Below, one piece after another: positions 1-9,268 of a stretch of DNA of 64,000 bases. Position 1 is the first letter of the stretch. Each line of letters starts with the position of its first letter. A program made the translations under genes and the position numbers. This DNA is from Chlorobiaceae bacterium (lineage in GTDB: Bacteria > Bacteroidota > Ignavibacteria > Ignavibacteriales > Ignavibacteriaceae). Location of the stretch: positions 1-64,000 of the forward strand of contig PNNF01000012.1 of assembly GCA_013824085.1 (NCBI GenBank), written 5' to 3'. The notes under the pieces were generated by a model that ran no database searches, had not been told where the DNA came from, and saw only the letters and a program-made list of their open reading frames with translations.

Positions 1-163
1 CAATTTACTCTCCCACTGTTCGATTTCAATTCCAAGATGTTAATTTGAAAGCCAACTCCGATGACTGAGCGGAGTCGAAGTCAGGAGTTTTTATTAAATA
101 ATGAAAAATTAAGATGCATTTGATAAACTCTTGCCAAAATAAAATTCTTAATTCTTCATTCTT
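1..163. repeat. Direct repeat, copy 1 (may continue past the window edge)
   Basis: This stretch recurs at 312-473 with a period of about 311 bases. The copies differ by about four changes, including one missing A. Each holds a hairpin-capable element (ACTCCG, nine-base loop, CGGAGT) within the sequence GACTGAGCGGAGTCGAAG at 63-80. Copy 1 ends in a T-rich tract built of TTCTTAA/TTCTTCA-like units. No reading frame of note is present. Because it begins at base 1, the repeat may extend out of the window. Confidence 0.9.
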
Positions 164-205
164 CATTCTTAAGTTTTATTTGATTTTTGGGTCTGGGCGA
201 CGTTG

Positions 206-225
206 AGACAAGGCGTGCCTTGTCT
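206..225. repeat. Short perfect inverted repeat between the direct repeats
   Basis: AGACAAGGC and GCCTTGTCT form a perfect nine-base stem with a two-base gap (GT). It is GC-richer than its surroundings and lies in the spacer between the two long direct repeats. No T-run follows it, so it does not look like an intrinsic terminator. Its role is unknown. Confidence 0.6.
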
Positions 226-287
226 TTACTAATATTAGGATTATGAGATTTAATAACTGAAGGAGCTTCGTCTAATGCAAAATGTGG

Positions 288-303
288 CTTCGACTTCGCT
301 CAG
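288..303. repeat. Inverted copy of the CTTCGACTCCGCTCAG motif
   Basis: CTTCGACTTCGCTCAG reads, on the opposite strand, as a near copy of the core motif at 63-80 and 374-391. The region therefore has three copies of a small dispersed motif in alternating orientation. Similar CTTCGACTnCGCTCAG elements are scattered in many Bacteroidota-group intergenic regions, which is general knowledge rather than something tested here. Confidence 0.6.
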
Positions 304-311
304 CCACCGCC

Positions 312-473
312 AAATTTACTCTCCCACTGTTCGATTTCAATTCCAAGATGTTAATTTGAAAGCCAACTCCGATGACTGAGCGGAGTCGAAGGCAGGAGTT
401 TTTATTAAATAATGAAAAATTAAGATGCATTTGATAAACTCTTGCCAAATAAAATTCTTAACTCTTCATTCTT
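312..473. repeat. Direct repeat, copy 2
   Basis: Second copy of the ~163 bp repeat, nearly identical to bases 1-163, with the core motif at 374-391. It ends a few bases before the stop codon of the phospholipase-D-like gene on the minus strand, so it lies directly in the 3' untranslated region of the surface operon. It could contribute to transcript ending or stability through its ACTCCG/CGGAGT hairpin. That is inference. Confidence 0.9.
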
Positions 474-486
474 AATTTTTAATTAA

Positions 487-2796
487 TCACTTCATCAAGA
501 TCATTTTCAGTGTCTGAAAACGACCTGCTCCTTTTAATCTATAGAAATATACTCCACTCGATAAATTCAAATCTGAAGAGTTAAAATGAAGGGCCGTTGT
601 TCCTGCTTGTAGATGACCTTCAAATATCGATGCGATTTTTTCGCCAAGTATATTTAATAATTCAATTTCTACTTGCTGCTCTTTGTCAATCTCAATTCTG
701 ATTGTCGTAGAAGGATTAAATGGATTTGGATAGTTTTGATGTAACTTATAATTTAAGTCTTGACTAAATTCACCACCAACACTTACAGTCGGAATTGTAA
801 ATGTTCTTGTACCACCTGCTTCATTGTAACGGCTTTTGAACTCTTGCATATATTGATTTGCAAGAAAAACATCTTCAATAATTAAAGTGTTTTCATCGTT
901 GTCGTTATTTGCTGCGTTTGACCAATTGTGTGAACCAGTAATTAATGTTGGTCGACTCTGTGCATTTGTTGCATCAACTATTGCATATTTATGATGAAGC
1001 GTTGGTCCCGCATTTGGGAATACTTCGGCGAATGTTCTTAAATTTGTAAATTGACTGAATGGATCATTCGACTGATGAATAATTCCTCTCTGATCTGTAA
1101 CACCAAGTTGAGATCTGTCAAACATTGCTTGTCTGATATCTGAACGAGTGAATGATAAAAGAGCAAAATAAATATTACTGTTCGATGTGTTAATCGCATC
1201 AATTATTCTTGCCGTTGTTTGATCGGATGGACTAAAATAGAGTTTAACTGATCTACCACCGACATTGAAAGAATGTGGTGTATTATCTCTCTTGTGTGGA
1301 CCAAATCGAGCCAGAGCAGAGTTAGGCACGTCTGTGCTGCTTCCCCACATCTCTTCGAATTCAATTTCATAAGCTTCTGCAATTGCTGGATCATTTATTT
1401 CGATTACATTATTTTCCCAACCTACTTCAAGTGAGGTTACGTTCCAAGAGCCAGTCCAAATCCAATCGTTGTTTGGATCTCCATCACGCGAATCAAAAAT
1501 AAAAAATTTGTTGTGCATTATTCCATCAAGACTCGATGGCCTTTTGCTTAACAATACTCCCGCATTTACAAGTTGCGTAACATTGTCCTGATTTGCTCTA
1601 CTGTCGTAAACAAATCTAATCCGCACACCACGATTGCGGGCTGCTATTAATGCCGTTGCAACATCATTCAATCCAAAAAAGCTATACAATGCCATATCAA
1701 TTGAGAACGAAGCAGCGTTTATTCTTTGAATCAATTTAGCCGCCAAAGAGACGTTTCCTTGTGCTGAGTTTCGTGGAATTGCAACTGAAGTATCTACAGG
1801 AAAATTGAAATAGACATTTATCGCTCCCGTCACAGGATTTAACGAAGCCGTCGTTACAGTCTGAATTGCACTTGTGCTGGTTCCAAATTGATTTGTTGAA
1901 GAGACTCGGAAAAAATATTGTGTTGAAGGATTGAGTCCCGAAATTAAAAATTTATGAAATGTCGTGTCCTCAATAATTCTGAGTGAATCAAGTTCAAGAT
2001 TTGAAGTTAATCCATATTTTATTTGCGCATCTCCAGCTCTCATTGTAGAAAATGAAACTATGAAAGAGGTAGAAGTTATATTTGAAACTGCAATTGGATC
2101 AAGAATAGCGGGCGGACCGTTGTAAATCAAGTCGCTAACGAATCTTGGTAAAATTTGATAACCAGTACTAAATGGAGCAGTTGTCTTAAATTGTCCAATA
2201 ATTCCAATCACATCAATTGGACCAGAAGGAATTGGAGTATTAATTAAAGAAGCTACGTCATTGTCAATACGAAGTTGCATTGTGCCTGAGGCATCGGTGA
2301 TATTATAATTTGTTCCGCTTGCAAAATTTCCAGTGCCAACAATTGTAACTGAGTTTAATCTTACTAATTTGCTCTCGTGAGCTTCAATCCCATTCCACAA
2401 CTGAGTATTAATATCAGCGATTGTAACAACTTGCGGAATTGAAATTTTATTTGAGTCTAATCTTTGAAAAGTTGAACCCGCTCTTCTAAAATCGAATTGG
2501 GTTAATCCGTTGAAGTGAGTTAAAACAGAAGTGATTTGGACTGAATCTCCAATCCGAACTCGATTAGAAAATAAATCACCAAAAACAGAAAGTCCGCCTG
2601 TGCTATCTTGCAACGAAGCCGGACCACTTAGTCCAAATTGATTTGCAGAAGTTACAACGCCACGAACAGTAAAAGTTCTTCCAGTATCTACAGGAACGCC
2701 GTTGGCATTATTGGTTCGTATTGAAGAAATTGGGACAACTGTTTGAGCAACTAACTGAGTAAACGAGAGAACTAAAAAAAAAATTAGATGTTTCAT
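487..2796 (-). CDS. Secreted phospholipase-D-fold protein with T9SS sorting domain
   Basis: 769 residues. A signal peptide covers about 1-18. Residues 20-225 look like an OB-fold region of the type found in extracellular nucleases, followed by a fibronectin-III-like domain (about 230-318). Two HxKxxxxD motifs follow, H428/K430/D435 and H601/K603/D608, each with a nearby GS-x-W/N element. Two HKD motifs define the phospholipase D superfamily, which includes nucleases and phospholipases. The C-terminus (about 685-769) is a T9SS type-A sorting domain starting at NYPNPFNP and ending in a basic tail. It should be exported across the outer membrane and held at the surface. Its ATG overlaps the stop of the upstream lipoprotein gene by four bases. 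A nuclease role is suggested by the OB-like domain but the substrate is not known. Confidence 0.88.
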   Translation of the reverse strand: MKHLIFFLVLSFTQLVAQTVVPISSIRTNNANGVPVDTGRTFTVRGVVTSANQFGLSGPASLQDSTGGLSVFGDLFSNRVRIGDSVQITSVLTHFNGLTQFDFRRAGSTFQRLDSNKISIPQVVTIADINTQLWNGIEAHESKLVRLNSVTIVGTGNFASGTNYNITDASGTMQLRIDNDVASLINTPIPSGPIDVIGIIGQFKTTAPFSTGYQILPRFVSDLIYNGPPAILDPIAVSNITSTSFIVSFSTMRAGDAQIKYGLTSNLELDSLRIIEDTTFHKFLISGLNPSTQYFFRVSSTNQFGTSTSAIQTVTTASLNPVTGAINVYFNFPVDTSVAIPRNSAQGNVSLAAKLIQRINAASFSIDMALYSFFGLNDVATALIAARNRGVRIRFVYDSRANQDNVTQLVNAGVLLSKRPSSLDGIMHNKFFIFDSRDGDPNNDWIWTGSWNVTSLEVGWENNVIEINDPAIAEAYEIEFEEMWGSSTDVPNSALARFGPHKRDNTPHSFNVGGRSVKLYFSPSDQTTARIIDAINTSNSNIYFALLSFTRSDIRQAMFDRSQLGVTDQRGIIHQSNDPFSQFTNLRTFAEVFPNAGPTLHHKYAIVDATNAQSRPTLITGSHNWSNAANNDNDENTLIIEDVFLANQYMQEFKSRYNEAGGTRTFTIPTVSVGGEFSQDLNYKLHQNYPNPFNPSTTIRIEIDKEQQVEIELLNILGEKIASIFEGHLQAGTTALHFNSSDLNLSSGVYFYRLKGAGRFQTLKMILMK

Positions 2797-3878
2797 CTTA
2801 TATCCGTTGAGAGAATAAATCTTAAAATTCTGTTATTCCCTGTATCTAAAACGTATAGAGTTCTATCAAAGAATGCGACGCCCTCTGGTGCTCTAAAAAC
2901 AGTAGGTCCGCCAAATGAATGTAACTCATCTCCGAATGGATTGAATTTATAAACGCTATCTCTTCCGGCATCTGCTACATAAATATTTCCCGCAGGATCA
3001 ATAGTAACTCCTTCAGGTCTTGAGAATTTATTTATTTCCATCATTGTTGAAGTAAGCGGAGCTTGTCTTATTGCATAAGATGGATTTTCAGCATTAAAAT
3101 TGAAAAATAGCCATTGTGTTTTGAAACTTGTGTTGCCTGTAAATGTCGCAATAAAATCGATATTTCTGCGTTTGAAAGAAGTAAGAGAACTTATTCCATT
3201 AGCAGTTAAAATTCCTGTACCAAGTGGTTCAATAGCGGGCATTCTACCCATTAGCGTATCGATTTTTGAGCCCGGACTTTTACGTTGAAATAATAGAATT
3301 GAATTGTCTGGATCAATGAAGCTTGTGTTGCTTGGTCCGGTTCTACTAACGTAAAATGAATTATCATAAAAAGCTGCGACACCCGTATATTTAATTCTTG
3401 GATTCAAACTTGCAGGATGTTTTAATGAAGGCAATAATCTTGTTAGCGGTGCAGTTTCAATATTGTGATTAGCTGCAACCATATCCAATTTAATTACTGC
3501 ACTTGTTGTTAATACGCTGTCAGCAGAAATTCTTATTGTATCCATTGCACAAATAATTAAATTCAATTGATAATCTTGAGCAATAGCAATCGGTTTAAGA
3601 ATTCGTCTTGTCCCTAAGATTTGTCCTGCGATATTCATCATAACAATTCTGTCATTGTCGGTGTCAGCGACGTAAATAAACGGCTCGTTGCCGATGCAAA
3701 TTGCACGAGGATTATTGAATCCAGTCCACGCAGGTTGAATCGGAATATAAACGGTATCACCAGCAACGTTGCCTGTGGTTGCTCTATTAAATTCAGTTAA
3801 ATCCAATTTTTCTGAACAACCAGAAACTGTTAAAAAGAGAGCAAGAACAAAAAAGATTTTTATTAAATTATTTTTCAT
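2793..3878 (-). CDS. NHL-repeat beta-propeller lipoprotein
   Basis: 361 residues from the ATG at 3878. A longer frame opens at 4019 but its first 47 residues are out-of-frame sequence of the upstream gene, whereas MKNNLIKIFF begins a clear lipoprotein signal with lipobox LTVSGC (Cys21). The mature part contains NHL-type blades, recognisable by YVADTDNDRI, YVADAGRDSV and YVLDTGNNRI, so it should fold as a beta-propeller anchored to a membrane by lipid. NHL propellers usually bind proteins, carbohydrate or nucleic acid. Nothing here fixes the ligand. One base separates it from the PorV-like gene and it overlaps the PLD gene by four bases, so co-translation in one operon is likely. Confidence 0.85.
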   Translation of the reverse strand: MKNNLIKIFFVLALFLTVSGCSEKLDLTEFNRATTGNVAGDTVYIPIQPAWTGFNNPRAICIGNEPFIYVADTDNDRIVMMNIAGQILGTRRILKPIAIAQDYQLNLIICAMDTIRISADSVLTTSAVIKLDMVAANHNIETAPLTRLLPSLKHPASLNPRIKYTGVAAFYDNSFYVSRTGPSNTSFIDPDNSILLFQRKSPGSKIDTLMGRMPAIEPLGTGILTANGISSLTSFKRRNIDFIATFTGNTSFKTQWLFFNFNAENPSYAIRQAPLTSTMMEINKFSRPEGVTIDPAGNIYVADAGRDSVYKFNPFGDELHSFGGPTVFRAPEGVAFFDRTLYVLDTGNNRILRFILSTDIR

Positions 3879-3879
3879 A

Positions 3880-4869
3880 TTATAAACCAAGTAGGATTGA
3901 AATTCTATGAGCTGAACCAAGTCGTGCAAAACCTGCATACGCATAATCAAGAGTAAAAGTAGCAATTGACAATGGAATTTTAACACCTGCACCAAAACTA
4001 AAGTCCTGTTCATCAACATTTAATTTGTAACCGCCACGCAAGAAGAGCGAAGAATTTAATTCAGGAATAGTATAATTATATTCTGCACCAAAGGAGACGT
4101 TTTCGCTATTATCGTTAGGATGATTCAATTGAATAGAAGTAGTAATTTTTTGAAACTCCTGATTTAACGGCTCGAAAGCAAAACCGATTCTGAACATAGT
4201 TGGTGGAGAAAAAGATTGCCATTCGGATTTTTTTCTTTTTCCGACTAAGACAACTTCCCCATCGGGAGCCATTTCGTTACCGAAATTTGTAATCGCAACT
4301 GCGAATCTACTGCTTCCCAATCCCGTCCAATAATAAGTTCCGAGATCTACCATAACACCACGCATTTTTAACTTGTCGAGAGTTTCTTCAACGTATCGAA
4401 TTGTTCCACCAAAGCTAAATCTGTCGGTCATTTTTCTCGCATAAGAAATTCCTACTGCAAGATCGCTGAAAGAGAAATATTCGCCTGTGCCGAAAGGAGC
4501 AAACTCTGTTGTAACTTTCATATCGGGCATGGTTACGGAAGTTATCGAAAGTCCAATAGCATCGCTGCTTGAAACGTGATAAACAGCGCCGATAAAATCG
4601 TGGTTAATGTCAACAACCCAACTATTATGAGAAAACATAATTTGGTTGTCAGAGAATTGCACTAAACCTGCAGGATTCCAGTAAAGCGCTGAAGCATCAT
4701 TAGCAACAGCCACGAACGATTCGCCCATTGCAGTTGCTCTGCCACCCACTCCAATCTTTAAGAATTGTGCAGTTGAAATTCCTGCTCTCTGTCCTCCAAG
4801 TGTTGGAAAGAGTTGAGAGTAAGAATGATTTGAAATAATTACTAATAGAATGATTATTATTTTTTTCAT
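3880..4869 (-). CDS. PorV/PorQ-family outer membrane beta-barrel protein
   Basis: 329 residues with a signal peptide ending near residue 19. The early motif GVGGRATAMGESFVAVANDASALYWNPAG and the alternating beta-strand pattern to the end are typical of the PorV/PorQ (UPF0164-like) family, related in fold to FadL transporters. PorV is the outer-membrane shuttle or attachment partner of the type IX secretion system; family members in Ignavibacteria are numerous and not all serve T9SS. It lies in a surface operon with T9SS cargo on both sides, consistent with a role in delivering or tethering those proteins. That assignment is inferred from context. One base separates it from each neighbour. Confidence 0.82.
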   Translation of the reverse strand: MKKIIIILLVIISNHSYSQLFPTLGGQRAGISTAQFLKIGVGGRATAMGESFVAVANDASALYWNPAGLVQFSDNQIMFSHNSWVVDINHDFIGAVYHVSSSDAIGLSITSVTMPDMKVTTEFAPFGTGEYFSFSDLAVGISYARKMTDRFSFGGTIRYVEETLDKLKMRGVMVDLGTYYWTGLGSSRFAVAITNFGNEMAPDGEVVLVGKRKKSEWQSFSPPTMFRIGFAFEPLNQEFQKITTSIQLNHPNDNSENVSFGAEYNYTIPELNSSLFLRGGYKLNVDEQDFSFGAGVKIPLSIATFTLDYAYAGFARLGSAHRISILLGL

Positions 4870-4870
4870 A

Positions 4871-7681
4871 TTAAAACTTAAAACTTAATCCGACTTTTAC
4901 ATTTCTTCTAGTTAAATAGCGAGCAGGGTTTTCTGGATACGGCGAAATTGGTGCTTGTAAATCTGGATACATTGGGTCATTCCAGCTACTTGGCACAGGA
5001 TCACCATACTCATAAGCTCTGCCTGTTACGGGGTTTATTATTGCTGAATTTTTTGTGTCGAGAAGATTATTAACTTCCACAAAAACTGAAATCTTCTTTC
5101 CTAAGAGAGATAAATATTTTTCAAAATTTAAGTCTATCCAAAACCAATTGTCACCAATTTCTGCAAATCTATTTTGTCTGGATGTTTCATAAAGTGGTCT
5201 TCCATCTGAAGCATAGCCAGCAAAATATGTTGGTGTATATCTTCTGCCAGATTGGAAGAAAAATCTGAGATAAAGATTATAGTCATCTAAGATACCTTCT
5301 CCGAATCCAAACAAAGCTTCATTCTTAGGAACAAAAAAGCTTGTGTTGATTGACGCAGTAATTGGTCTATCCCAAGGTGTAAATTCTTCTTTAATTGATT
5401 CATCAAGATCGCCTCTTAATACCAACACGCCTTCGTCTGCTGAAGAAGATTTACCTGTTACAATTGAGTAAGAGAAATTTGCTGAACCCGTAAACCATTT
5501 ACCAACTCGTTTCTTATACTCTAACTCCACACCTCTTGAGCGTGCATAATCTTGATTTACATAGGTGATAAATCGTTGTGCAGAAAATCTTGCTGAAGTT
5601 ACGCGAGCAGTTCTTGTTGAGACGTAATCAAAAATATCTTTGTAATATGCAGTAACAGTTAAAACATCATTTTCTGTAAATTGTGTTTTTATTCCTAATT
5701 CATAAGCGACAGTGGTTTCAGGATTTAAGTTTGGATTACCAAATTTCTGAAACGAAGATTGTGCACTAAATGGATTTAATTTTGCATATACAAATTGTGG
5801 CTTAGGCCATTTGCTAAAATGTCCATATGAGAAAAACAATGTTTGATAATCCGAAACTGGATGTGAAATTCCGAGTCTTGGGGATAACCTTGCTTTGTAT
5901 CTTCTATTCCCAAACCAATTAAAACTATCATTTTTATATCTCTCTCTTGTTTCATCGGGAATAGTAATAACTTCAGGATTCTCAACTGCATCATCAACAT
6001 ATTTACCGGGGAACCAGAAATCAACACGCATTCCGAAGTTCAGAATCATTCCACTAAAATTTATATTGTCTTGAGCATAAACTGAACCAAGAGCAGGATG
6101 AACTTTATAGAGATCATTATTTAAACCAAATTCGCCAATCCAAGGACGGAAAATTTCAACAAGTTGCATCTCTTGAAATTGTAGATTAAAACCCGCCTTA
6201 AATTTATTTTTTTCATCAAAGAAACTTGTTAAGTCACCACGAATAGAGAACTCTTCAACATAGTGATCTCTGTATGTAAACGGATTTCCTAAATCCCAAA
6301 ATCCATCACCAGGAATTACACCAACTGTGTCACGTCCCAAATTGTAGTAACCCAAAGGAAAGTTAGCAAAATCTTGTGGTTCGATATACTGATTCCACAA
6401 TCTGCCATTTGCATCAGCTCTTAAATTCGTAAAGAAATAATTTACTTTTAATTCATAAAAAGTTTTTGAGCTTAATGTGTGGGTCATTGAGAAAGAATGA
6501 TATTTATTGTTATGAGTAAATACATTCGCATTACTTAAGTTTTTTTGAAATTCATATTGATAACCGGGACTTGGCTCGATATACTCCAAATTAGATTGAA
6601 GAGATTGCGAGTTCTGATTAATATTTACCGATTGATTGTATGAATAACTAATCTTAATAGTTGGAGTAGTTTTCCAAGTTAATTTTGCTAAACCAAAGTA
6701 GCTATTCTCAGCACGAGGAGTAAATCTTGATCCAAAAAACGTTGATGAAATAATTGACGAAGCCGTTGGTTTAAAATAACCCTGCGTAATTCCATCAGTT
6801 AAACCCGCAAAAAAACTTGAGAAAAAAGTTATTGATCCGGGAACATTAATTCCAAGACTTGGTAAAATAATCTGAGTGAGAGGTTCAGGTCCACTAAAAT
6901 TTGCTTCAATCACATCAGTATTAAAAACATGATAAGAGCTGCTGCTTGCAATATTATCAGTTTTGTAGGATAAATAACCACTAAAATTGGAACTACCTTC
7001 ACGAGTTCTAACATTCACAACACCTGAAGTAGCTTGCCCAAATTCAGCATTGAATCCACCTGTAATGATTTCAATTTCTTCGATTGAGTTAGAAGAGAGT
7101 TGTAAACCAAAACCAGTTCCCGCAAGAGGATCTTGAACCGAAACGCCATCAAGTAAGAAAGCATTTTCGTAAGATCTTCCGCCTCTGATATGAATTGCAT
7201 TATCTGATTTAACCACACCCGCTTGTTGCACAACAATGTCGCTTACACTTTCTACAATAGATAATTCAATATCTTCGCGAGAAACTGTTCTTTTACTCTG
7301 CGTCTCTTCAACATCCATAAGTGGTCTTTGCCCAATAACCAAGACTTCTTGCCCAAGACTCAAAACCGTCTCTTCGAGTTTAACATCAAGTCTTCGACTT
7401 TTATCAGCTTGGATTTGAATTCCAGTGAAGTTTATTGGAGTATAGCCAATAAAAGAAACCTCAATAGTGTAGGTGCCGGGGTTAATATTTTCGATTTTAA
7501 AATCGCCATCGAAATTTGATGATGCGCCGTGATAAGTTCCTTTCAGAATTATGTTCACGCCAATCAAACCATCGTTATTTGCTTTGTCTGTAATTCTTCC
7601 AACAAGTGTCCCCTTCCCTTGCGAAAAAGTAACAGATGAAAAAGCGATAATAAATATAAAAAGAGTTAATATTTTATTCAT
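4871..7681 (-). CDS. TonB-dependent outer membrane receptor with N-terminal carboxypeptidase-regulatory-like domain
   Basis: 936 residues. After the signal peptide (about 1-20) comes a CarboxypepD_reg-like domain (about 25-105, GTLVGRITDKANNDGLIGVN onward), then a plug domain with SVSDIVVQQAGVV and IRGGRSYENAFLLDGV, then a long beta-barrel ending in an aromatic residue (VGLSFKF). The layout matches TonB-dependent receptors of Bacteroidota that import large substrates or act in surface assembly. No SusD homologue is present. Instead a lipoprotein gene precedes it with a four-base overlap (7678-7681), suggesting the two proteins work as a pair. The substrate cannot be read from sequence. Confidence 0.9.
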   Translation of the reverse strand: MNKILTLFIFIIAFSSVTFSQGKGTLVGRITDKANNDGLIGVNIILKGTYHGASSNFDGDFKIENINPGTYTIEVSFIGYTPINFTGIQIQADKSRRLDVKLEETVLSLGQEVLVIGQRPLMDVEETQSKRTVSREDIELSIVESVSDIVVQQAGVVKSDNAIHIRGGRSYENAFLLDGVSVQDPLAGTGFGLQLSSNSIEEIEIITGGFNAEFGQATSGVVNVRTREGSSNFSGYLSYKTDNIASSSSYHVFNTDVIEANFSGPEPLTQIILPSLGINVPGSITFFSSFFAGLTDGITQGYFKPTASSIISSTFFGSRFTPRAENSYFGLAKLTWKTTPTIKISYSYNQSVNINQNSQSLQSNLEYIEPSPGYQYEFQKNLSNANVFTHNNKYHSFSMTHTLSSKTFYELKVNYFFTNLRADANGRLWNQYIEPQDFANFPLGYYNLGRDTVGVIPGDGFWDLGNPFTYRDHYVEEFSIRGDLTSFFDEKNKFKAGFNLQFQEMQLVEIFRPWIGEFGLNNDLYKVHPALGSVYAQDNINFSGMILNFGMRVDFWFPGKYVDDAVENPEVITIPDETRERYKNDSFNWFGNRRYKARLSPRLGISHPVSDYQTLFFSYGHFSKWPKPQFVYAKLNPFSAQSSFQKFGNPNLNPETTVAYELGIKTQFTENDVLTVTAYYKDIFDYVSTRTARVTSARFSAQRFITYVNQDYARSRGVELEYKKRVGKWFTGSANFSYSIVTGKSSSADEGVLVLRGDLDESIKEEFTPWDRPITASINTSFFVPKNEALFGFGEGILDDYNLYLRFFFQSGRRYTPTYFAGYASDGRPLYETSRQNRFAEIGDNWFWIDLNFEKYLSLLGKKISVFVEVNNLLDTKNSAIINPVTGRAYEYGDPVPSSWNDPMYPDLQAPISPYPENPARYLTRRNVKVGLSFKF

Positions 7682-9237
7682 GGAGTCAATCCAAATTCGT
7701 CAATTAAAACTTTACTAAAAAATTGTTTAACATTACTCGGAGCAGCATTGGAATAAGAGAGAGGAATTCCCATAAACACAATGCGATTATCTATCGACTT
7801 AAATCCTACTATTGGTCTGCCTGCCATATCTAATTCATATAAACGTACTGATTGCACAGGATTAGGAAAATATCTTCTTACCAAACTAACGGGATTATTA
7901 AAATTCATATCTGTAGCAAGAGTTGGATATCCTTGAGCCACTGCTGGCACTCGAGTTCCAAATGGAAAAAATCCGTCATTCACAGGAACTCCAATACTAT
8001 CAAGCGGAAGAAAATCACTCAATCCTCTTGCATCAAAGAAAGATGGAAATAACATCGAGAACAATACTTGTCCACCTGAAGCAACGTAAGGTCTAACTGA
8101 AATTTGTGCTGCTTCTAAGTTTGGCGAGTTATCAGTGTACCAAAAAACTGCTTTAAATAATTTTAGGGTTTCTGTAAACATTGGTGAGATAAATCGCGGC
8201 ATAAGAAGACCAGCGGGATTACCAACTTTAATATCAAGTATGTCATACTTATCTCTGAAATTTAAACTATCTAAAATTCGATTGTAGAAATTTGCACTTA
8301 AATCAGATGGACGGAAATCATCAATAATTAGTAAATCACCTTTTGGTTTTTTTACGTAAAAAGTTTTGTTCACGTCACTTGGGAAACGAAGTACTTTACT
8401 ATTTGCACCAGCAAGATCTCGAGCAAAAATATAAAAAACATTTCCTGCGTTTAATTTTAAGTTTGGAAGTTTTATTGCAATCGGTTGATTGATAGTAGTT
8501 CCAACAAAGACATCGCAACTTACAGTTCCCGTTCCGGGCAATGCTCTAAAAGTAACAAACTTTGTATTTCCGGGTAATCGAATTTTTGTAGAAGTATCGT
8601 TAAGTGCAATAAAAATATCTACAATCGATTCATCACCATCAATATCAGTTGCAGTCCAACCGAATGAAGCAACGGTGAAAGTTGTATCGGGAATTTCAAT
8701 TCTTATGCTGCGCGAATCAGTAAGATAATTTACAATTGGAGGAGAATTTCTCAATGGAAGCGTCAGTGTAGCTGGAGTTGGATCAACATCACCAAGATCG
8801 ATGAATGACTCACCACCATCATATTTACCATTACCATTTTTATCTGTAAATGGTTCAGCTCCGAAATCAATTCCATTTCTAAAAACTCGTTCGTCATAAA
8901 TACCATTCCCAAAATTATCAACTGCTACAACTTTGAAGATGTAAGTCGTGTCATTCCCCGCCATGGGGAAAGCGATAACAGAATCATTCCTTTGTGTAAA
9001 AGTCCATTTTTGAGTTCCGTAAGTTATGAAATACCCAGTCACTAAGCCATCAGGGTCATCGCCCCACCAATTCAACATTAACTTACTCTGTTGCTTACTG
9101 ATTACTGAATCAGGAAATATTGCAACATTAGTAGAAGGCGGTTTGTTTGGTTCTAACACGCTTGTTACGTCCTCTTTACAAGAAAAAGAAACAAAAATCA
9201 ATAAAGTAAAGAGGATATTTATATATATATTTTTCAT
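7678..9237 (-). CDS. Lipoprotein with EF-hand-like calcium loop, partner of the TonB receptor
   Basis: 519 residues from the ATG at 9237. A GTG eight codons upstream is possible but MKNIYINILF gives a normal lipoprotein signal with lipobox FVSFSC (Cys20). Residues about 35-115 resemble a fibronectin-type domain. Residues 132-143 (DKNGNGKYDGGE) fit the 12-residue EF-hand loop pattern DxNxNGxYxxxE. The C-terminal half (from about 315, LLIIDDFRP) has the alternating strand-helix look of a glutamine-amidotransferase-like or flavodoxin-like fold, without recognisable catalytic residues. It is translationally coupled to the receptor gene downstream. Function unknown; it may be the surface-binding partner of the receptor. 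Confidence 0.75.
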   Translation of the reverse strand: MKNIYINILFTLLIFVSFSCKEDVTSVLEPNKPPSTNVAIFPDSVISKQQSKLMLNWWGDDPDGLVTGYFITYGTQKWTFTQRNDSVIAFPMAGNDTTYIFKVVAVDNFGNGIYDERVFRNGIDFGAEPFTDKNGNGKYDGGESFIDLGDVDPTPATLTLPLRNSPPIVNYLTDSRSIRIEIPDTTFTVASFGWTATDIDGDESIVDIFIALNDTSTKIRLPGNTKFVTFRALPGTGTVSCDVFVGTTINQPIAIKLPNLKLNAGNVFYIFARDLAGANSKVLRFPSDVNKTFYVKKPKGDLLIIDDFRPSDLSANFYNRILDSLNFRDKYDILDIKVGNPAGLLMPRFISPMFTETLKLFKAVFWYTDNSPNLEAAQISVRPYVASGGQVLFSMLFPSFFDARGLSDFLPLDSIGVPVNDGFFPFGTRVPAVAQGYPTLATDMNFNNPVSLVRRYFPNPVQSVRLYELDMAGRPIVGFKSIDNRIVFMGIPLSYSNAAPSNVKQFFSKVLIDEFGLTP

Positions 9238-9268
9238 CAAATTAATTCTTTTTAAGATCACTAAATAA

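Noticed and set aside
1-486. CRISPR array or insertion sequence at the left edge
   Set aside because: Only two long repeats about 311 bases apart with a dissimilar spacer length, no short regular repeats, and no transposase frame or terminal inverted repeats.
3879-4019. N-terminal extension of the NHL lipoprotein gene
   Set aside because: The added residues are the out-of-frame end of the PorV-like gene and would hide a clear lipoprotein signal.
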